Assembly: GCA_947624685.1 (NCBI GenBank) | Contig: CANQLJ010000007.1 | Location: 1-62,091 of the forward strand | Length of the DNA stretch: 62,091 nt | Source: Candidatus Gastranaerophilales bacterium | GTDB lineage: Bacteria; Cyanobacteriota; Vampirovibrionia; Gastranaerophilales; Gastranaerophilaceae | Direction of reading: 5' to 3' | Shown: in pieces, positions 17,867 to 27,184 of the stretch | Layout: the number at the start of each line of letters is the position of its first letter | Numbering within the stretch: the stretch's first letter is position 1 | Position numbers and translations under genes: made by a program | The notes under the pieces: model-generated | What the model was told of the DNA's origin: nothing | The model's input: only the letters and a program-made list of their open reading frames with translations | Database searches by the model: none

Positions 17867-19543
17867 CTAATTAGCCACTTTGACAAGCTTCACAAAATAC
17901 CTCTTATTCTTCTTTGCAATCGCGCAAAAGTCGCGGGTGAAAGTTTTTTGAACAAATGCATCCAAGTCAATAAAATTTTTAAATTTCTTTGAATAAATAT
18001 AATTTTGAGAAAAATCCGCCCGATTTTCGCTGCTTTCATTATCCAAAACGCCGCCAAGATTATTCAGGCCCGCGCTGTTGTCTAAATTGCCATCATCAAT
18101 TTTTAAAACAATCCTATAGTTTTTATCCTTTTGACTGAATTTTGCAGCGCTAAAACCCGTTTCATAAGCTTTTAGGGTATTTAAAACGTCGTTTTTTTCC
18201 AAATAATTATCATTCAGCAAAAATTCATCAATCTTATAAGTCATTATGGTGTTTTTTTGCGTTCCTATGGCAAAATAATCCAAATACTTTAAGGAATTAT
18301 CCAATTGCTTTAATAAATCTTCTTTATCAAAGTCATAGATATAGCAAAAATCGTCATTAAGACTATATTTAAGATTAGAGTCATTGAGATAATGAATTAA
18401 CTTTTTATAATTATTTTTATTATTTTCCGCGGGCATAAAAATTACAATTTCATTTTTTGATTCAAGTGAAAAATCCTCTCTATCGCTGATTTTGGGATTA
18501 TCTTGACCCAAAAAATATAAATTATTATTTTTATCCAAAATATTTAAAATTTTTTGATATTGTTTAATTGAAGAGGATAAATTAGAATTTTTATCCAAAA
18601 AAATCTTGATTTTTCGCACCTTATCAGGTTTAATCAAAACCAATTTGAGCTCAAAGTTATCATCATTAAATTTTTCAACAAATTTTTTAATTTTAAAATA
18701 AGATAAAATATCAGGATATTTAAATCTAATCGCATACAAAAGCGCATAATGATTATCAAGAAACACCATCGGGCAATTCGATTTAAGGTCAATTGTTTTT
18801 TCAATTTTAAAAATATCTTTCAATTTCTGTTGAAATTTTTTATTTTTATAAAAAATCGAAATGTTTTTTATGTCGTCAATATTGTTAATATTGGAATTGA
18901 GCTTAATTTGATAAAAATCTTCTTTTGCATTTTTTAAAATCAAATTAGAATCAATATTATTTTTTTCAATCAAATTTTTTATGTCATTTAAGTCGATGTC
19001 ATAGGTTTGAAGGGTGTTGTTTGAAAATCTTATCAGCGCAATTTTATCTAAAACTCCCTTTTCTTTAACAGTTGAAGCAATATTGAGCATTAAAATATTT
19101 TTTAATATATCGATACTTTTTTCATCTATGAGAAAATAGTCATTATTTTTGTCATAAAAAACCAAAAAACAATCATATTTTAAATAATATTCATAATCAA
19201 AATCGAGCAGTTTAATTGTTGAATCATTTTCCAAAATCAAATTCGTCTTAATAAAAGCCTCGTTTATGGCTTGTTTTTTGTTCGGATAAAAAAATTTCGT
19301 CTTTAAATAAAAATCAAACCTGTTTTCTTTAATAAAACAAACAACATCTTTCATCCCCTTTATTTGCATAAATTCATCTTCAATTCTATTGACGTATTCT
19401 TCTTCAAGCCGAATCACGTCACATCCTTCAACAAAAAAGCTCATTTTAATGTCATATGTTCTTTGATTTTTAAAAAATAAAATTGATATAATTAAAAGCC
19501 CGAGCGCAAAAGCTATGATTATAAAAGAAAAAATTTTTTTCAT
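17867..19543 (-). CDS. RND-type porter-domain protein with a single membrane helix
   Basis: A 558-residue protein with one N-terminal membrane helix (residues 5-24) and otherwise soluble, periplasmic sequence. Several stretches look like the periplasmic porter subdomains of RND efflux pumps: IEDEFMQIKGMKDVVCF (about 50-66, PN1-like), IALIRFSNNTLQTYDIDLND (about 165-185, PN2-like; compare the usual D-x-x-x-L-x-x-y-g-l-t-x-x-D), and a second such stretch, KNTIMTYKIDEFLLNDNYLE (about 425-445). RND permeases have twelve helices; here the other eleven are missing, as if the periplasmic loops were joined directly. The match is by pattern only and quite diverged. The start overlaps the adaptor gene (ATGA), so adaptor and porter protein are made together. 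It cannot be a proton-driven pump by itself. Confidence 0.5.
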   Translation of the reverse strand: MKKIFSFIIIAFALGLLIISILFFKNQRTYDIKMSFFVEGCDVIRLEEEYVNRIEDEFMQIKGMKDVVCFIKENRFDFYLKTKFFYPNKKQAINEAFIKTNLILENDSTIKLLDFDYEYYLKYDCFLVFYDKNNDYFLIDEKSIDILKNILMLNIASTVKEKGVLDKIALIRFSNNTLQTYDIDLNDIKNLIEKNNIDSNLILKNAKEDFYQIKLNSNINNIDDIKNISIFYKNKKFQQKLKDIFKIEKTIDLKSNCPMVFLDNHYALLYAIRFKYPDILSYFKIKKFVEKFNDDNFELKLVLIKPDKVRKIKIFLDKNSNLSSSIKQYQKILNILDKNNNLYFLGQDNPKISDREDFSLESKNEIVIFMPAENNKNNYKKLIHYLNDSNLKYSLNDDFCYIYDFDKEDLLKQLDNSLKYLDYFAIGTQKNTIMTYKIDEFLLNDNYLEKNDVLNTLKAYETGFSAAKFSQKDKNYRIVLKIDDGNLDNSAGLNNLGGVLDNESSENRADFSQNYIYSKKFKNFIDLDAFVQKTFTRDFCAIAKKNKRYFVKLVKVAN

Positions 19544-20568
19544 AGTCTGACTTTTTCATTATTTTGATGAACATTAGAATCGCATACGACTTTATCAAAA
19601 TAATTCAATCCTTTTAAGACTTCGACATTTTCATTTTGAATTTTGCCCAGTTCGATTTTTTCTTTTTCAATTTTTCCGATATTATCTTTTATATCGATGA
19701 TTTTATAGATATAACCCTGTTCATCTTCCCTATAGACGCACTTTAGAGGCAAAGTGAAATTATTTTTTTCGTTTTCAATTTCAACATCAGCGCTCATACC
19801 TTGATAGAGGCTGCTTGAATTTTGAAGGGAGATTTTAACAATAAAACCGCCCTCATTAAGGCTCGATTTTGCGATATGACTGATTGTTCCGTCATAAATT
19901 TTATCCAAAATCGTGACTTTGACTTCTTGGTTTAATTTAATGCCGCTGATGTTTTTTTGATTAACCATAATTTCAACTTGAAAACCTTGTGAGTTAATCA
20001 ATTCGACAACGGGGTCAGATTCTTTTAAGATTGCCCCAATATCGCAAAATTTTTGAGAAATATACCCGTCATAGGGCGCTATAATTATATTATAGCTTAT
20101 TTGCTTATTTAAGTAATTAACTTTTTCTTTTTCTATCTCAATTTCTTTTTCAAGACTTTTTAATTCAAAATACGCGTTTTCCCAGTCATTATCAGATATT
20201 GCGCCCGCTTTATGCAAAACATCCATCCTCTTATAATAGCTTTTTTGCTTGTCTAAATTGACCTTAGCTTCTTGAAGCCTTTGGAGTTCTTCGTTTTTTT
20301 TGATGTTATATAAAGCACCATCTAATCTTGCGATTACTTGGCCTTTTTTAACAAAATCCCCTTTTGAATAGGGCAGAAAAATTAATTTTCCTTCGCTTTG
20401 AAAGCTCAAAATCGTGCTGAGGTTGGATTTTACAAGCCCGTGGTAAGAATTTTGAGAGTCTTTTTTTGATATTTCAATATAATTTATGTTTTTGTATGTC
20501 GTTTTATTCGTGCAGGAACAAAGCAAGACTATAGCTAAAAATGTGATTAAAAACTTGAAATTTTTCAT
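19540..20568 (-). CDS. Periplasmic adaptor lipoprotein (HlyD/AcrA family)
   Basis: A 342-residue membrane-fusion protein that would bridge an inner-membrane transporter and the outer envelope. The N-terminus is a lipoprotein signal (hydrophobic core then LLCSC, lipidated Cys about 19). The first lipoyl half is GKLIFLPYSKGDFVKKGQVIARLD, here residues 60-83 approximately, then a long alpha-hairpin (about 90-155), then the second lipoyl half NIIIAPYDGYISQKFCDIG, followed by beta-barrel and membrane-proximal domains. It is the fourth gene of a minus-strand operon and overlaps the RND-like porter gene by four bases. Identification of the fold is solid; its transport partner is unusual. Confidence 0.85.
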   Translation of the reverse strand: MKNFKFLITFLAIVLLCSCTNKTTYKNINYIEISKKDSQNSYHGLVKSNLSTILSFQSEGKLIFLPYSKGDFVKKGQVIARLDGALYNIKKNEELQRLQEAKVNLDKQKSYYKRMDVLHKAGAISDNDWENAYFELKSLEKEIEIEKEKVNYLNKQISYNIIIAPYDGYISQKFCDIGAILKESDPVVELINSQGFQVEIMVNQKNISGIKLNQEVKVTILDKIYDGTISHIAKSSLNEGGFIVKISLQNSSSLYQGMSADVEIENEKNNFTLPLKCVYREDEQGYIYKIIDIKDNIGKIEKEKIELGKIQNENVEVLKGLNYFDKVVCDSNVHQNNEKVRL

Positions 20569-20617
20569 TTACAAAGATTTTAAGCCAAGTTTTTTTAAAA
20601 TTAATTATACAAATTTC

Positions 20618-21652
20618 CTAGTCATTTGTTTGGCGAAGAATTAGCCCATTTATGGTGATGTTAGGGCTATAGTTTGTTTTTGACATCAAAATTGTCTCGT
20701 TTGTTTTGATGTTATATCCCCAGGTGCCAAGGAAGATTTTGTTGTTGTTTTTATCTAAAACATAGCTTAAAACCACAACCACATCGTCGTTTTCATAGCT
20801 GAACCCCAAAGGCTCAATGTCATAGCGGTATTTCACAAGCTGTGTGTTTTGCCAATCAAGGTAATAGTTTTTTATCGCATTATCCAAATTATTTAATTTA
20901 ATCGTATAAGAATCGTCCTTAGGTGCTTCATCAGCGGATAAAAAATGAACATACAGATATGTTTTATAGATTCCTCCAAGAGTCGAACCCACTTTTTCTT
21001 TAATCAGAAGTTTTTTATTATCCCTGCTCCAATCGACAAGCACAAGACCGCGATACAGGTTTTTATAGTATTGTTTGACGCCTGCGTCAATTATGGGGAT
21101 TCGTTTTTTCGCGTTATGGTCATATTCCAGGATTCTTCTTGTTTTATTTTTTGTCATATCCAATTTTTCAACATAAAATTCCGATGATATTTGATTATCC
21201 TCGGGAAAGAAATAGTATCTCGGGTATGCGATATAATGAATTGAATTATCAGCAACATAATAAGGATATGAATAGAGATTTTTTTTAATATCTTCGATAT
21301 TTAATTCTCTTGTGCCTTGGGGATAATTATATCTTTCAAAGCGATAGGTGGGGTTTGGGACATAATATTTTTTATCTTGAGGTTCATCTTTTTTATAATT
21401 TTTTCTTTGTTCAATGGGAATATCTTTAGATTCTTCTCTCCATTGTTCAACGGTTTCAACCATCTTTGGATAGGTAATTTCTTTTTTTGGTTTTTTGAGA
21501 CTTTTTATTTTTGTTATCGGTTTAGAATTTTTAATTGAATCAAGTTTAGCTTTTGCGTCAAACTTAACATCAAGCGCAAAAGAAAAAACCGGAAAAAGAA
21601 AAAACGATGACACGAAAAAAAATATAAAAACAGATTTTTTTAACTTTGGCAT
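20618..21652 (-). CDS. Secreted protein of unknown function in the two-component/adaptor operon
   Basis: A 344-residue exported protein without a recognisable family. With the start at 21652 the N-terminus is a compact signal peptide (MPKLKKSVFIFFFVSSFFLF, cleavage near FSFA). A start 11 codons upstream is possible but overlaps the response-regulator gene by 29 bases and adds a non-standard charged leader. After a Lys/Pro-rich linker (30-75) the mature part is Tyr-rich with alternating beta-strand-like stretches (for example YYVADNSIHYIAYPRYYFFP and LVLVDWSRDNKKLLIKEK), reminiscent of beta-propeller or dipeptidyl-peptidase-like blades, but no motif is decisive. It sits between the regulator and the adaptor, so it may be part of the same envelope function. 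Confidence 0.7.
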   Translation of the reverse strand: MPKLKKSVFIFFFVSSFFLFPVFSFALDVKFDAKAKLDSIKNSKPITKIKSLKKPKKEITYPKMVETVEQWREESKDIPIEQRKNYKKDEPQDKKYYVPNPTYRFERYNYPQGTRELNIEDIKKNLYSYPYYVADNSIHYIAYPRYYFFPEDNQISSEFYVEKLDMTKNKTRRILEYDHNAKKRIPIIDAGVKQYYKNLYRGLVLVDWSRDNKKLLIKEKVGSTLGGIYKTYLYVHFLSADEAPKDDSYTIKLNNLDNAIKNYYLDWQNTQLVKYRYDIEPLGFSYENDDVVVVLSYVLDKNNNKIFLGTWGYNIKTNETILMSKTNYSPNITINGLILRQTND

Positions 21653-21656
21653 CTTT

Positions 21657-22331
21657 TTAAACCAAACCTTCTTTAAGGGCGACAATTGCGGCTTTTGTTC
21701 TATCCGTTAAATATAATTTTTGCAAAATATTATGTACGTGAGCTTTTGTGGTTGAAATTGATACGACAAGTTTTTGTGATATTTCTTGGTTTGACAGGCC
21801 ATCGACGATTAAAGAGAGGACTTCAAGCTCTTTTTTGGTAAGACCGTATTTTTTATTTGCATCTTTTTGATTTTTTGTTTGAGATTGGTTTTCATTGTCG
21901 TTTTGAATGCTGGATAGCACTACCCTTGCGATTTGAGAATCAATCCAGGCTGATTTTGTCGCAACGGTATCAATTGCATTAATTAAATTTTCTCCGCTTG
22001 AACCTTTCATGATATACCCGTCCGCTCCGGCTTTAAAAGAAGCAAAAATGTCTTCTTTACTGTCTCGCGATGTAAACATCAATATGGAACAGTCGAGCTT
22101 GAGTTCTTCTTTGATTTTTTTTGTTGCGCTGATTCCATCCATCTTTGGAAGTCCAATATCCATTAAAATCACGTCAGGGTTATATTTGCTTGCCATCATA
22201 ACGCCTTGAGCACCGTCCGTTGCTTGGGCAATGAGGTTATATTTAGGCGTGTTTTCGATTTTGAGCGCAAGCCCCATCCTTGTAAACTCATGGTCTTCAA
22301 CAAGTAAAATGTTAATCTTTTTTTCCGTCAT
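21657..22331 (-). CDS. Response regulator, NarL/LuxR family
   Basis: A 224-residue DNA-binding response regulator. The receiver domain (residues 6-120) has the acidic pair ED at 12-13, the phospho-acceptor Asp58 in VILMDIGLP, and the conserved Thr/Lys positions in LMFTSRD and YIMKGS. The C-terminal LuxR-type helix-turn-helix (about 160-220) reads YGLTKKELEVLSLIVDGLSN followed by QEISQKLVVS and TVKAHVHNIL-like residues. Its start overlaps the stop of the kinase gene by four bases (ATGA), so the two form a cognate pair. Targets are likely its own operon, including the adaptor and porter genes downstream, but no binding sites are proven. Confidence 0.92.
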   Translation of the reverse strand: MTEKKINILLVEDHEFTRMGLALKIENTPKYNLIAQATDGAQGVMMASKYNPDVILMDIGLPKMDGISATKKIKEELKLDCSILMFTSRDSKEDIFASFKAGADGYIMKGSSGENLINAIDTVATKSAWIDSQIARVVLSSIQNDNENQSQTKNQKDANKKYGLTKKELEVLSLIVDGLSNQEISQKLVVSISTTKAHVHNILQKLYLTDRTKAAIVALKEGLV

Positions 22332-23881
22332 AAAACTACCTTACAATCATTGATTGAATTTTTTAATTCAAAAGTAAATTTAGAACCTCGATTCGGCTCG
22401 GATTCGACATAGATTTTTCCGCCATGGGCTTCTATTATTTGCCTTGAAAGATATAACCCAAGCCCGGTTGAGCTCGAGCGTTTTTGATCAGTCCCTTGGC
22501 AAAAGCGATTAAAGAGTTTATTGCAGTCTTCTTTTGACAGTCCGATGCCATCGTCAATTACATCCACTTTGAGGTCTTTATTTTTCTTTGTGAGATTGAC
22601 TTTGACGTTGGTGGAATTTTGCGAATGGCTGATTGCGTTTCCGACCAAATTCGTTATAACTCGTCTTATCTCGTTTTTATCCGCATTAACAAAGATTTCT
22701 TTGTCTTTGCTTGAATTGTTTATGTTGAGTTTGATGTTTGATTTTTGTGCTAAAGGCAAAAGCTCATTAAAACATTCGTTTGTGAGCTTTAATATGTCAA
22801 ATTTTGTTTTACAAAGATAAGTTTTGCCCGCTTCATACCGATACACTTCCAAAAGCGCATTAACAAGCCCGAGCATATCTTCCGAGCTTTTTTTCATCGC
22901 AACAAAAAGGTCATTTTGTTTTTTTGAAATAGCCCCCAACTGTTCATCAAGCACAAACTCCAGCCCCGAAATAGTGGCCAGAAGCGGGGTTCTTAAGTCA
23001 TGGGTCAAAGTCGCGATAAAATCGTCTCTCAATCTTTCCGTTTCTTTTTGATAGGTGCAATCCCTTATCACCGCAACAAAAAACTTGTCTTTATCATTGA
23101 AAGCTTGGGCGATACTAATTTCAACGGGGATTTTGATGTCTTTTTTATAATTTATTAAGCTGTAATTTCTTAAAAACAATGTTTCATTTTTTATTAAATC
23201 AGCTTTTGAAAATTGTTTTTTTTCGCTTACTATAAGGTCAAAAAGATTCTTTTGCAAAAGTTCTTTTTTGTTTTGTCCGAAAAGATTAAGAGAAGCATTA
23301 TTCAAGTCGGTTATTTTCAAATCTTGGTTAAAAAGTATGATACCATCAGCACAGCTTGATATAACGGCATTTAGCTTTGAATTTGACTGCAAAAGCTCGT
23401 ATGTTCGCTCTTGGATTGTATTTTCAAGGTCTTTAGAATAGTTTTCGAGCTTTTTGTTTGCAATTTCGAGTTCTTTTATTTTTTTATCAAGTTCTTTTTT
23501 AAGCCTTGTTTGCACAAGTGCATTTTTGATGTTTATGATTAAACTTGTGTTATCCCAAGGTTTTTCAATGTATTTAAAGATTCCTATATCGTTAATTGCG
23601 CGAATGGCGTTTTCTTTGTCGGCATAACCTGTCAAAAGTATTGTCGTTACGTCTTTTTGGATTTTCTTTGCTTCGCTTAAAAAGTCGATTCCGTTCATTT
23701 TGGGCATAATGAAGTCACTTATTATTAAATCAACTTCATTTTTTTTAATATAATCAAGCGCAGGTTTTACTTCGTTGAAAGACGTGATATTACTGAAACC
23801 TTCAAGCCCTAAAAGCATTGAAAGAGTTCTGGTGACCATACTTTCATCGTCTACTATGAGTATTTTACCCGACTTATCCAT
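22328..23881 (-). CDS. Hybrid sensor: receiver - coiled coil - PAS - histidine kinase
   Basis: A 517-residue soluble kinase. Order of domains: an N-terminal receiver (about 5-120, Asp56 in LIISDFIMP), a coiled-coil linker (about 123-165), a PAS domain (about 168-275), a HisKA dimerisation domain with His294 in TLTHDLRTPL, and a HATPase domain (about 395-510) with the N box NEIRRVITNLVGNAISHS and G boxes DDGIGL and STGLGLYLS. No membrane helix is present, so it senses an internal cue or takes phosphate from another kinase through its receiver. It is the first gene of a five-gene minus-strand operon that continues with its response regulator, a secreted protein, an adaptor lipoprotein and an RND-like protein. 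Confidence 0.92.
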   Translation of the reverse strand: MDKSGKILIVDDESMVTRTLSMLLGLEGFSNITSFNEVKPALDYIKKNEVDLIISDFIMPKMNGIDFLSEAKKIQKDVTTILLTGYADKENAIRAINDIGIFKYIEKPWDNTSLIINIKNALVQTRLKKELDKKIKELEIANKKLENYSKDLENTIQERTYELLQSNSKLNAVISSCADGIILFNQDLKITDLNNASLNLFGQNKKELLQKNLFDLIVSEKKQFSKADLIKNETLFLRNYSLINYKKDIKIPVEISIAQAFNDKDKFFVAVIRDCTYQKETERLRDDFIATLTHDLRTPLLATISGLEFVLDEQLGAISKKQNDLFVAMKKSSEDMLGLVNALLEVYRYEAGKTYLCKTKFDILKLTNECFNELLPLAQKSNIKLNINNSSKDKEIFVNADKNEIRRVITNLVGNAISHSQNSTNVKVNLTKKNKDLKVDVIDDGIGLSKEDCNKLFNRFCQGTDQKRSSSTGLGLYLSRQIIEAHGGKIYVESEPNRGSKFTFELKNSINDCKVVL

Positions 23882-23902
23882 AATAAAAAGATAAGATATT
23901 TT

Positions 23903-23917
23903 TTTGTATAATACAAA
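23903..23917. promoter_or_regulatory. Palindrome TTTGTAT-A-ATACAAA upstream of the kinase operon
   Basis: A perfect 7-bp inverted repeat with a single central base, 21 bases upstream of the kinase start. It contains -10-like words on both strands and could be an operator overlapping the promoter. Confidence 0.35.
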
Positions 23918-23961
23918 TTATTAACAAAAATATAAAAAACTTAAAAATTTAGCAAGAAATT

Positions 23962-23989
23962 TTGTTTATTTGTTTTTTTAGGGTATAAT
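23962..23989 (+). promoter_or_regulatory. Promoter TTGTTT-N16-TATAAT before the 789-residue protein
   Basis: TTGTTT (23962-23967) and TATAAT (23984-23989) with 16 bases between; the -10 ends 39 bases before the ATG at 24029. Confidence 0.5.
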
Positions 23990-24028
23990 AGCATGTGAAA
24001 TGAATTTGGAAAATTCAAAATCGGGAAA

Positions 24029-26398
24029 ATGAAACTAAGATTACGACAATACGATTATAAGCCATTAACAACAATGCCGCATAAAGCCAAACCGGGCATT
24101 GAGGCGCAGCCGCCCCTTCCGGATTCGAAGTTTTCTCTTTCCGAGATGTCCTTCACTTCATCACTAGACAGCACCATCAACACATTTTCGAAAATATTAG
24201 ACAAAAAAAATAATCAAATTGTTTACACAAACGCCCAAAAGCTAACACAAACCATTGATAGCATTTTGGGCGATTCTTTATTTGAAAAGACTTTAAAAAA
24301 AGCGGGAATTGCGATTAATTCAACAAAAGACGAGCTTGCCATCAAAAACAGAAGCTTTATAAAAGATTTTCTAAACACTGTTAAATTTCCAATCTATGAC
24401 TTGCCTTTAAATATCTTTTCTTCAATAGTATCTAAATTTAAAAACTTCAATGGGCCGATAGGCAAGCTTTCTAATTCGATTTTAGATTCGCAATTTTTTA
24501 CAAAAAGAGCAAATAACCTCTCTCGCCAAAAGAACTATGAGCTTGCGCTTGACATCTTGGCACAGTTTGCTCCTTCAAAAACGGGCGAAAAATTAAACCT
24601 CAACAATCTAAGCGAAAATTTTAAAGATAACGTATCTAAAAAAATTACAAAAATCGTCACAAACTATGATTCCAGAGACGAAAGAACCTTAAACCGCATC
24701 GCGACTTCGACTGTTTCTGCGATATATGGCGCAAACGACTTTTTCAATATTTCGATGCTTGAAAAAGATGACGAAAAAGAAGCCAAAAAAGCTCAAAAAG
24801 GCCGCTTTAAACAAGAAATGTCCAGAATGGCGCTCAGCGCCGGAATCACATTTATCACACTGGGTGCTTTAAATAAACACATTAAATCAATGACGGGTAA
24901 CGCTTTTATTATCGCGGCAAGCGCCCTTATTTCAGAAGTCGTTTCAAGACTGTTTACCAAAACGCCGCTCAAACCCTTGAGCCCGAATGAAGCTTATAAA
25001 AAAGCTCAAAAAATGAAACAATCCAATAAAGAAAATACCGTTGGAACAATCCCCGAGACAGAAGACGACTCTAACCCCGCTTTTAAGAGCAAAATGAGAG
25101 ATACAAGAATTATCTTTGGCGATTTTGCCCAAAGCGACGGAACATTTGCCCCATTAAAAACTTTGAGCAAACAAAACGCCAAAGAAGCGCTTAACTTTAC
25201 ATCTTCAAAATCCAAAAAAGAAAGACTAAGCCTCAAAGCAAAAATTGGGATGATACTTGGAATCACAAGCGCCGTCTATCTTTTGAGCATGGCTTTAAAA
25301 GGAAAATATAAAAATTCCATCGACAAGAAAAAATTAGTTGAAAAATATAACAGCTCCATCCAAAGCTTCATTAACGACGACAGATATTTAGATGAATACG
25401 CATTATCAGGCATTAAAGAGCTCCATGATGCTTCGAAGAAAAATAAATTTAAGCTTCCGAAGTTTTTTGAAAATATATTTAACAAAAAAGTTACCTTAGA
25501 TTTATCGCAATTGAAAGAAAATATAACAAATCTTCAAAACTCTCCCGATGCTTCTTCGATAAACAAAGAGCTTGAAACATACATCAAACACATCGATTAT
25601 TTAATAAGATTAAACGAAAACAATCCCAAAATCGAATTTTGCCAAAAGCGCTCTTTAATCTTATCGAGCATAGGTCAAGGCCTAAGCAAGGTCTTCAAAA
25701 ACCTCTACAGCCTCTTTAGCGCGCCGGGGTGGGTTGTTGATGCAATGATTTCAAAACGTTTCAAAAAGACCAACGAAACATTTGATATGGTTACAAAAAA
25801 ACTCGGTTTGGACAAAAAATGTGACTATAAAAAAGAAATTAAAGCATTAAATGAAATTATCAAAAGCGCAAAAACATCCAATTCAACGGATTGGAAAAAA
25901 GTTATCCAAACAATTCAAAAAAGAACGAGAAATTTCGATTCGGAAATTGAAACAGGCGACCTGGCGGCATTTTCAAGAACCATGGTCACCGCAATTTCGA
26001 CATATTTCTTTGTAAACGACTATACAAACAAAGTCTTGATTGAATCGGAAGGAAAAAATATTGACCAGGCAAAAGAAGTTCGAAATGAAAGAATAGCCCA
26101 CAAAATCGCTAATTTCTTTATTAACGGAACGCTTATGAACCTGTTTAACACGGTATTCAAGAAACCTTTGAACAACAGTTTATTACAGGCAACTTTAATT
26201 GCTGCGGCAACCGAAACAACAAACGAATTTTTAGTCAGAAAATCAATCTGTCAGCCGATTACCCCTCAAAAATCAAAACAAGATATTTTAGATTATGAAC
26301 AAAAACAATTAAACAGAAAAGGGCCGATGGGCGCTTGGAGCAAGTTTTTCAAAAAAATCACGGGTAAAAAATCGTTGAGCGAAAAAACAAAAGTATAA
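24029..26398 (+). CDS. Large uncharacterised protein with hydrophobic segments
   Basis: A 789-residue basic, Lys/Ser/Asn-rich protein that I do not recognise. There is no signal peptide. Hydrophobic stretches appear near 270-285, 290-310 and 405-425 and again near 670-690 and 720-740; they may be membrane helices. Two regions resemble each other: FIIAASALISEVVSRLFTKT (about 292) with following KPLSP, and LLQATLIAAATETTNEFLVR (about 738) with following QPITP, suggesting an internal duplication. The segment EMSFTSS at about 39-45 recalls the short F-containing motif near the N-termini of other unknown proteins in this window. Its own promoter lies upstream. No function can be assigned. Confidence 0.7.
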   Translation: MKLRLRQYDYKPLTTMPHKAKPGIEAQPPLPDSKFSLSEMSFTSSLDSTINTFSKILDKKNNQIVYTNAQKLTQTIDSILGDSLFEKTLKKAGIAINSTKDELAIKNRSFIKDFLNTVKFPIYDLPLNIFSSIVSKFKNFNGPIGKLSNSILDSQFFTKRANNLSRQKNYELALDILAQFAPSKTGEKLNLNNLSENFKDNVSKKITKIVTNYDSRDERTLNRIATSTVSAIYGANDFFNISMLEKDDEKEAKKAQKGRFKQEMSRMALSAGITFITLGALNKHIKSMTGNAFIIAASALISEVVSRLFTKTPLKPLSPNEAYKKAQKMKQSNKENTVGTIPETEDDSNPAFKSKMRDTRIIFGDFAQSDGTFAPLKTLSKQNAKEALNFTSSKSKKERLSLKAKIGMILGITSAVYLLSMALKGKYKNSIDKKKLVEKYNSSIQSFINDDRYLDEYALSGIKELHDASKKNKFKLPKFFENIFNKKVTLDLSQLKENITNLQNSPDASSINKELETYIKHIDYLIRLNENNPKIEFCQKRSLILSSIGQGLSKVFKNLYSLFSAPGWVVDAMISKRFKKTNETFDMVTKKLGLDKKCDYKKEIKALNEIIKSAKTSNSTDWKKVIQTIQKRTRNFDSEIETGDLAAFSRTMVTAISTYFFVNDYTNKVLIESEGKNIDQAKEVRNERIAHKIANFFINGTLMNLFNTVFKKPLNNSLLQATLIAAATETTNEFLVRKSICQPITPQKSKQDILDYEQKQLNRKGPMGAWSKFFKKITGKKSLSEKTKV

Positions 26399-26424
26399 AT
26401 TTTTTCCTTATTCCAATTCCCCCC

Positions 26425-26452
26425 ATTCAAAATTCAAAATTCAAAATTCAAA
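26425..26452. repeat. Four tandem copies of ATTCAAA
   Basis: A 7-base unit repeated four times exactly in the gap before grpE; its even-length slippage could vary spacing but no gene lies within it. Confidence 0.7.
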
Positions 26453-26479
26453 AAATTTACCATTGCCAACTTGTGCCAC

Positions 26480-26507
26480 TCGACATTATTAATTCATATC
26501 TTATAAT
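26480..26507 (+). promoter_or_regulatory. Promoter TCGACA-N16-TATAAT for grpE-dnaJ
   Basis: TCGACA (26480-26485) matches five of six -35 bases and TATAAT (26502-26507) is a perfect -10. It lies 35 bases before grpE. No complete CIRCE element is visible. Confidence 0.55.
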
Positions 26508-26542
26508 ATTAATAAATAAACACAAAGAAAAAGGAAAAAGAT

Positions 26543-27184
26543 ATGGATGACAAAAAAGACAACAAAAACCCTTTTCAAAATAATGAAGAAAGTGAAGAAA
26601 CCCTAAACACTCAAGAAACCGAACACAAAGAGGAAAATAAGGAAGAAAATAAAATTCAACAAGAAGCCGATGTTGATTCAACTGAAGATTCTAATGAAGA
26701 CCCTAATAAAGACTCCAATAAAGAATCAAAAGACAGCTATAAAGAAAAATATGAAGAATTAAACAATAAATATTTAAGACTTGCCGCTGATTTTGATAAC
26801 TTCAGAAAAAGAACAATCCAAGAAAAACAAGACCTCTCTGAATTTACAACTTGCGAAGTCTTAAAAAAAGTCGTTCAAATATTAGATACTTTTGAGCGTG
26901 CAAACGAACATCTAAAAAATATCGAAGAACCTAAAACCCTAAAAGAAGGCTATGATGTTGTTTATAAACAATTCATCGACACATTAAAAAAACTGGGGCT
27001 CGAGGAGATTGAAGCAATCGGAAAAGAATTTGACCCCCAAGAACACGAAGCCATAACCCAAGTCGAAAGTGATGAAATTGAAGCGGGACACGTTGCTCTT
27101 GTTGCTCAAAAAGGATATAAATATAATAAAAGAATCGTCAGACCAGCATTTGTAGGAGTGGCAAAGAAGAAAGAAGATGAATAA
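26543..27184 (+). CDS. grpE: Nucleotide exchange factor GrpE
   Basis: GrpE releases ADP from DnaK in the Hsp70 cycle. The 213-residue protein has a long acidic, low-complexity N-terminus (residues 1-70, rich in Glu, Asn, Asp), the long helix starting [20 protein letters not shown] and [10 protein letters not shown], and the C-terminal beta-domain with [20 protein letters not shown] and the final [11 protein letters not shown], all GrpE hallmarks. AAGGAAAAAG before the ATG is a good ribosome site. It overlaps dnaJ by eight bases; dnaK is not in the window, so the usual grpE-dnaK-dnaJ order is broken. Confidence 0.95.
   Translation: MDDKKDNKNPFQNNEESEETLNTQETEHKEENKEENKIQQEADVDSTEDSNEDPNKDSNKESKDSYKEKYEELNNKYLRLAADFDNFRKRTIQEKQDLSEFTTCEVLKKVVQILDTFERANEHLKNIEEPKTLKEGYDVVYKQFIDTLKKLGLEEIEAIGKEFDPQEHEAITQVESDEIEAGHVALVAQKGYKYNKRIVRPAFVGVAKKKEDE

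Noticed and set aside
26425..26452. ATTCAAA repeats as a CRISPR-like array
   Set aside because: Period 7 with no spacers; simple tandem repeat. The same applies to TTAAGATGAA at 54091-54120.
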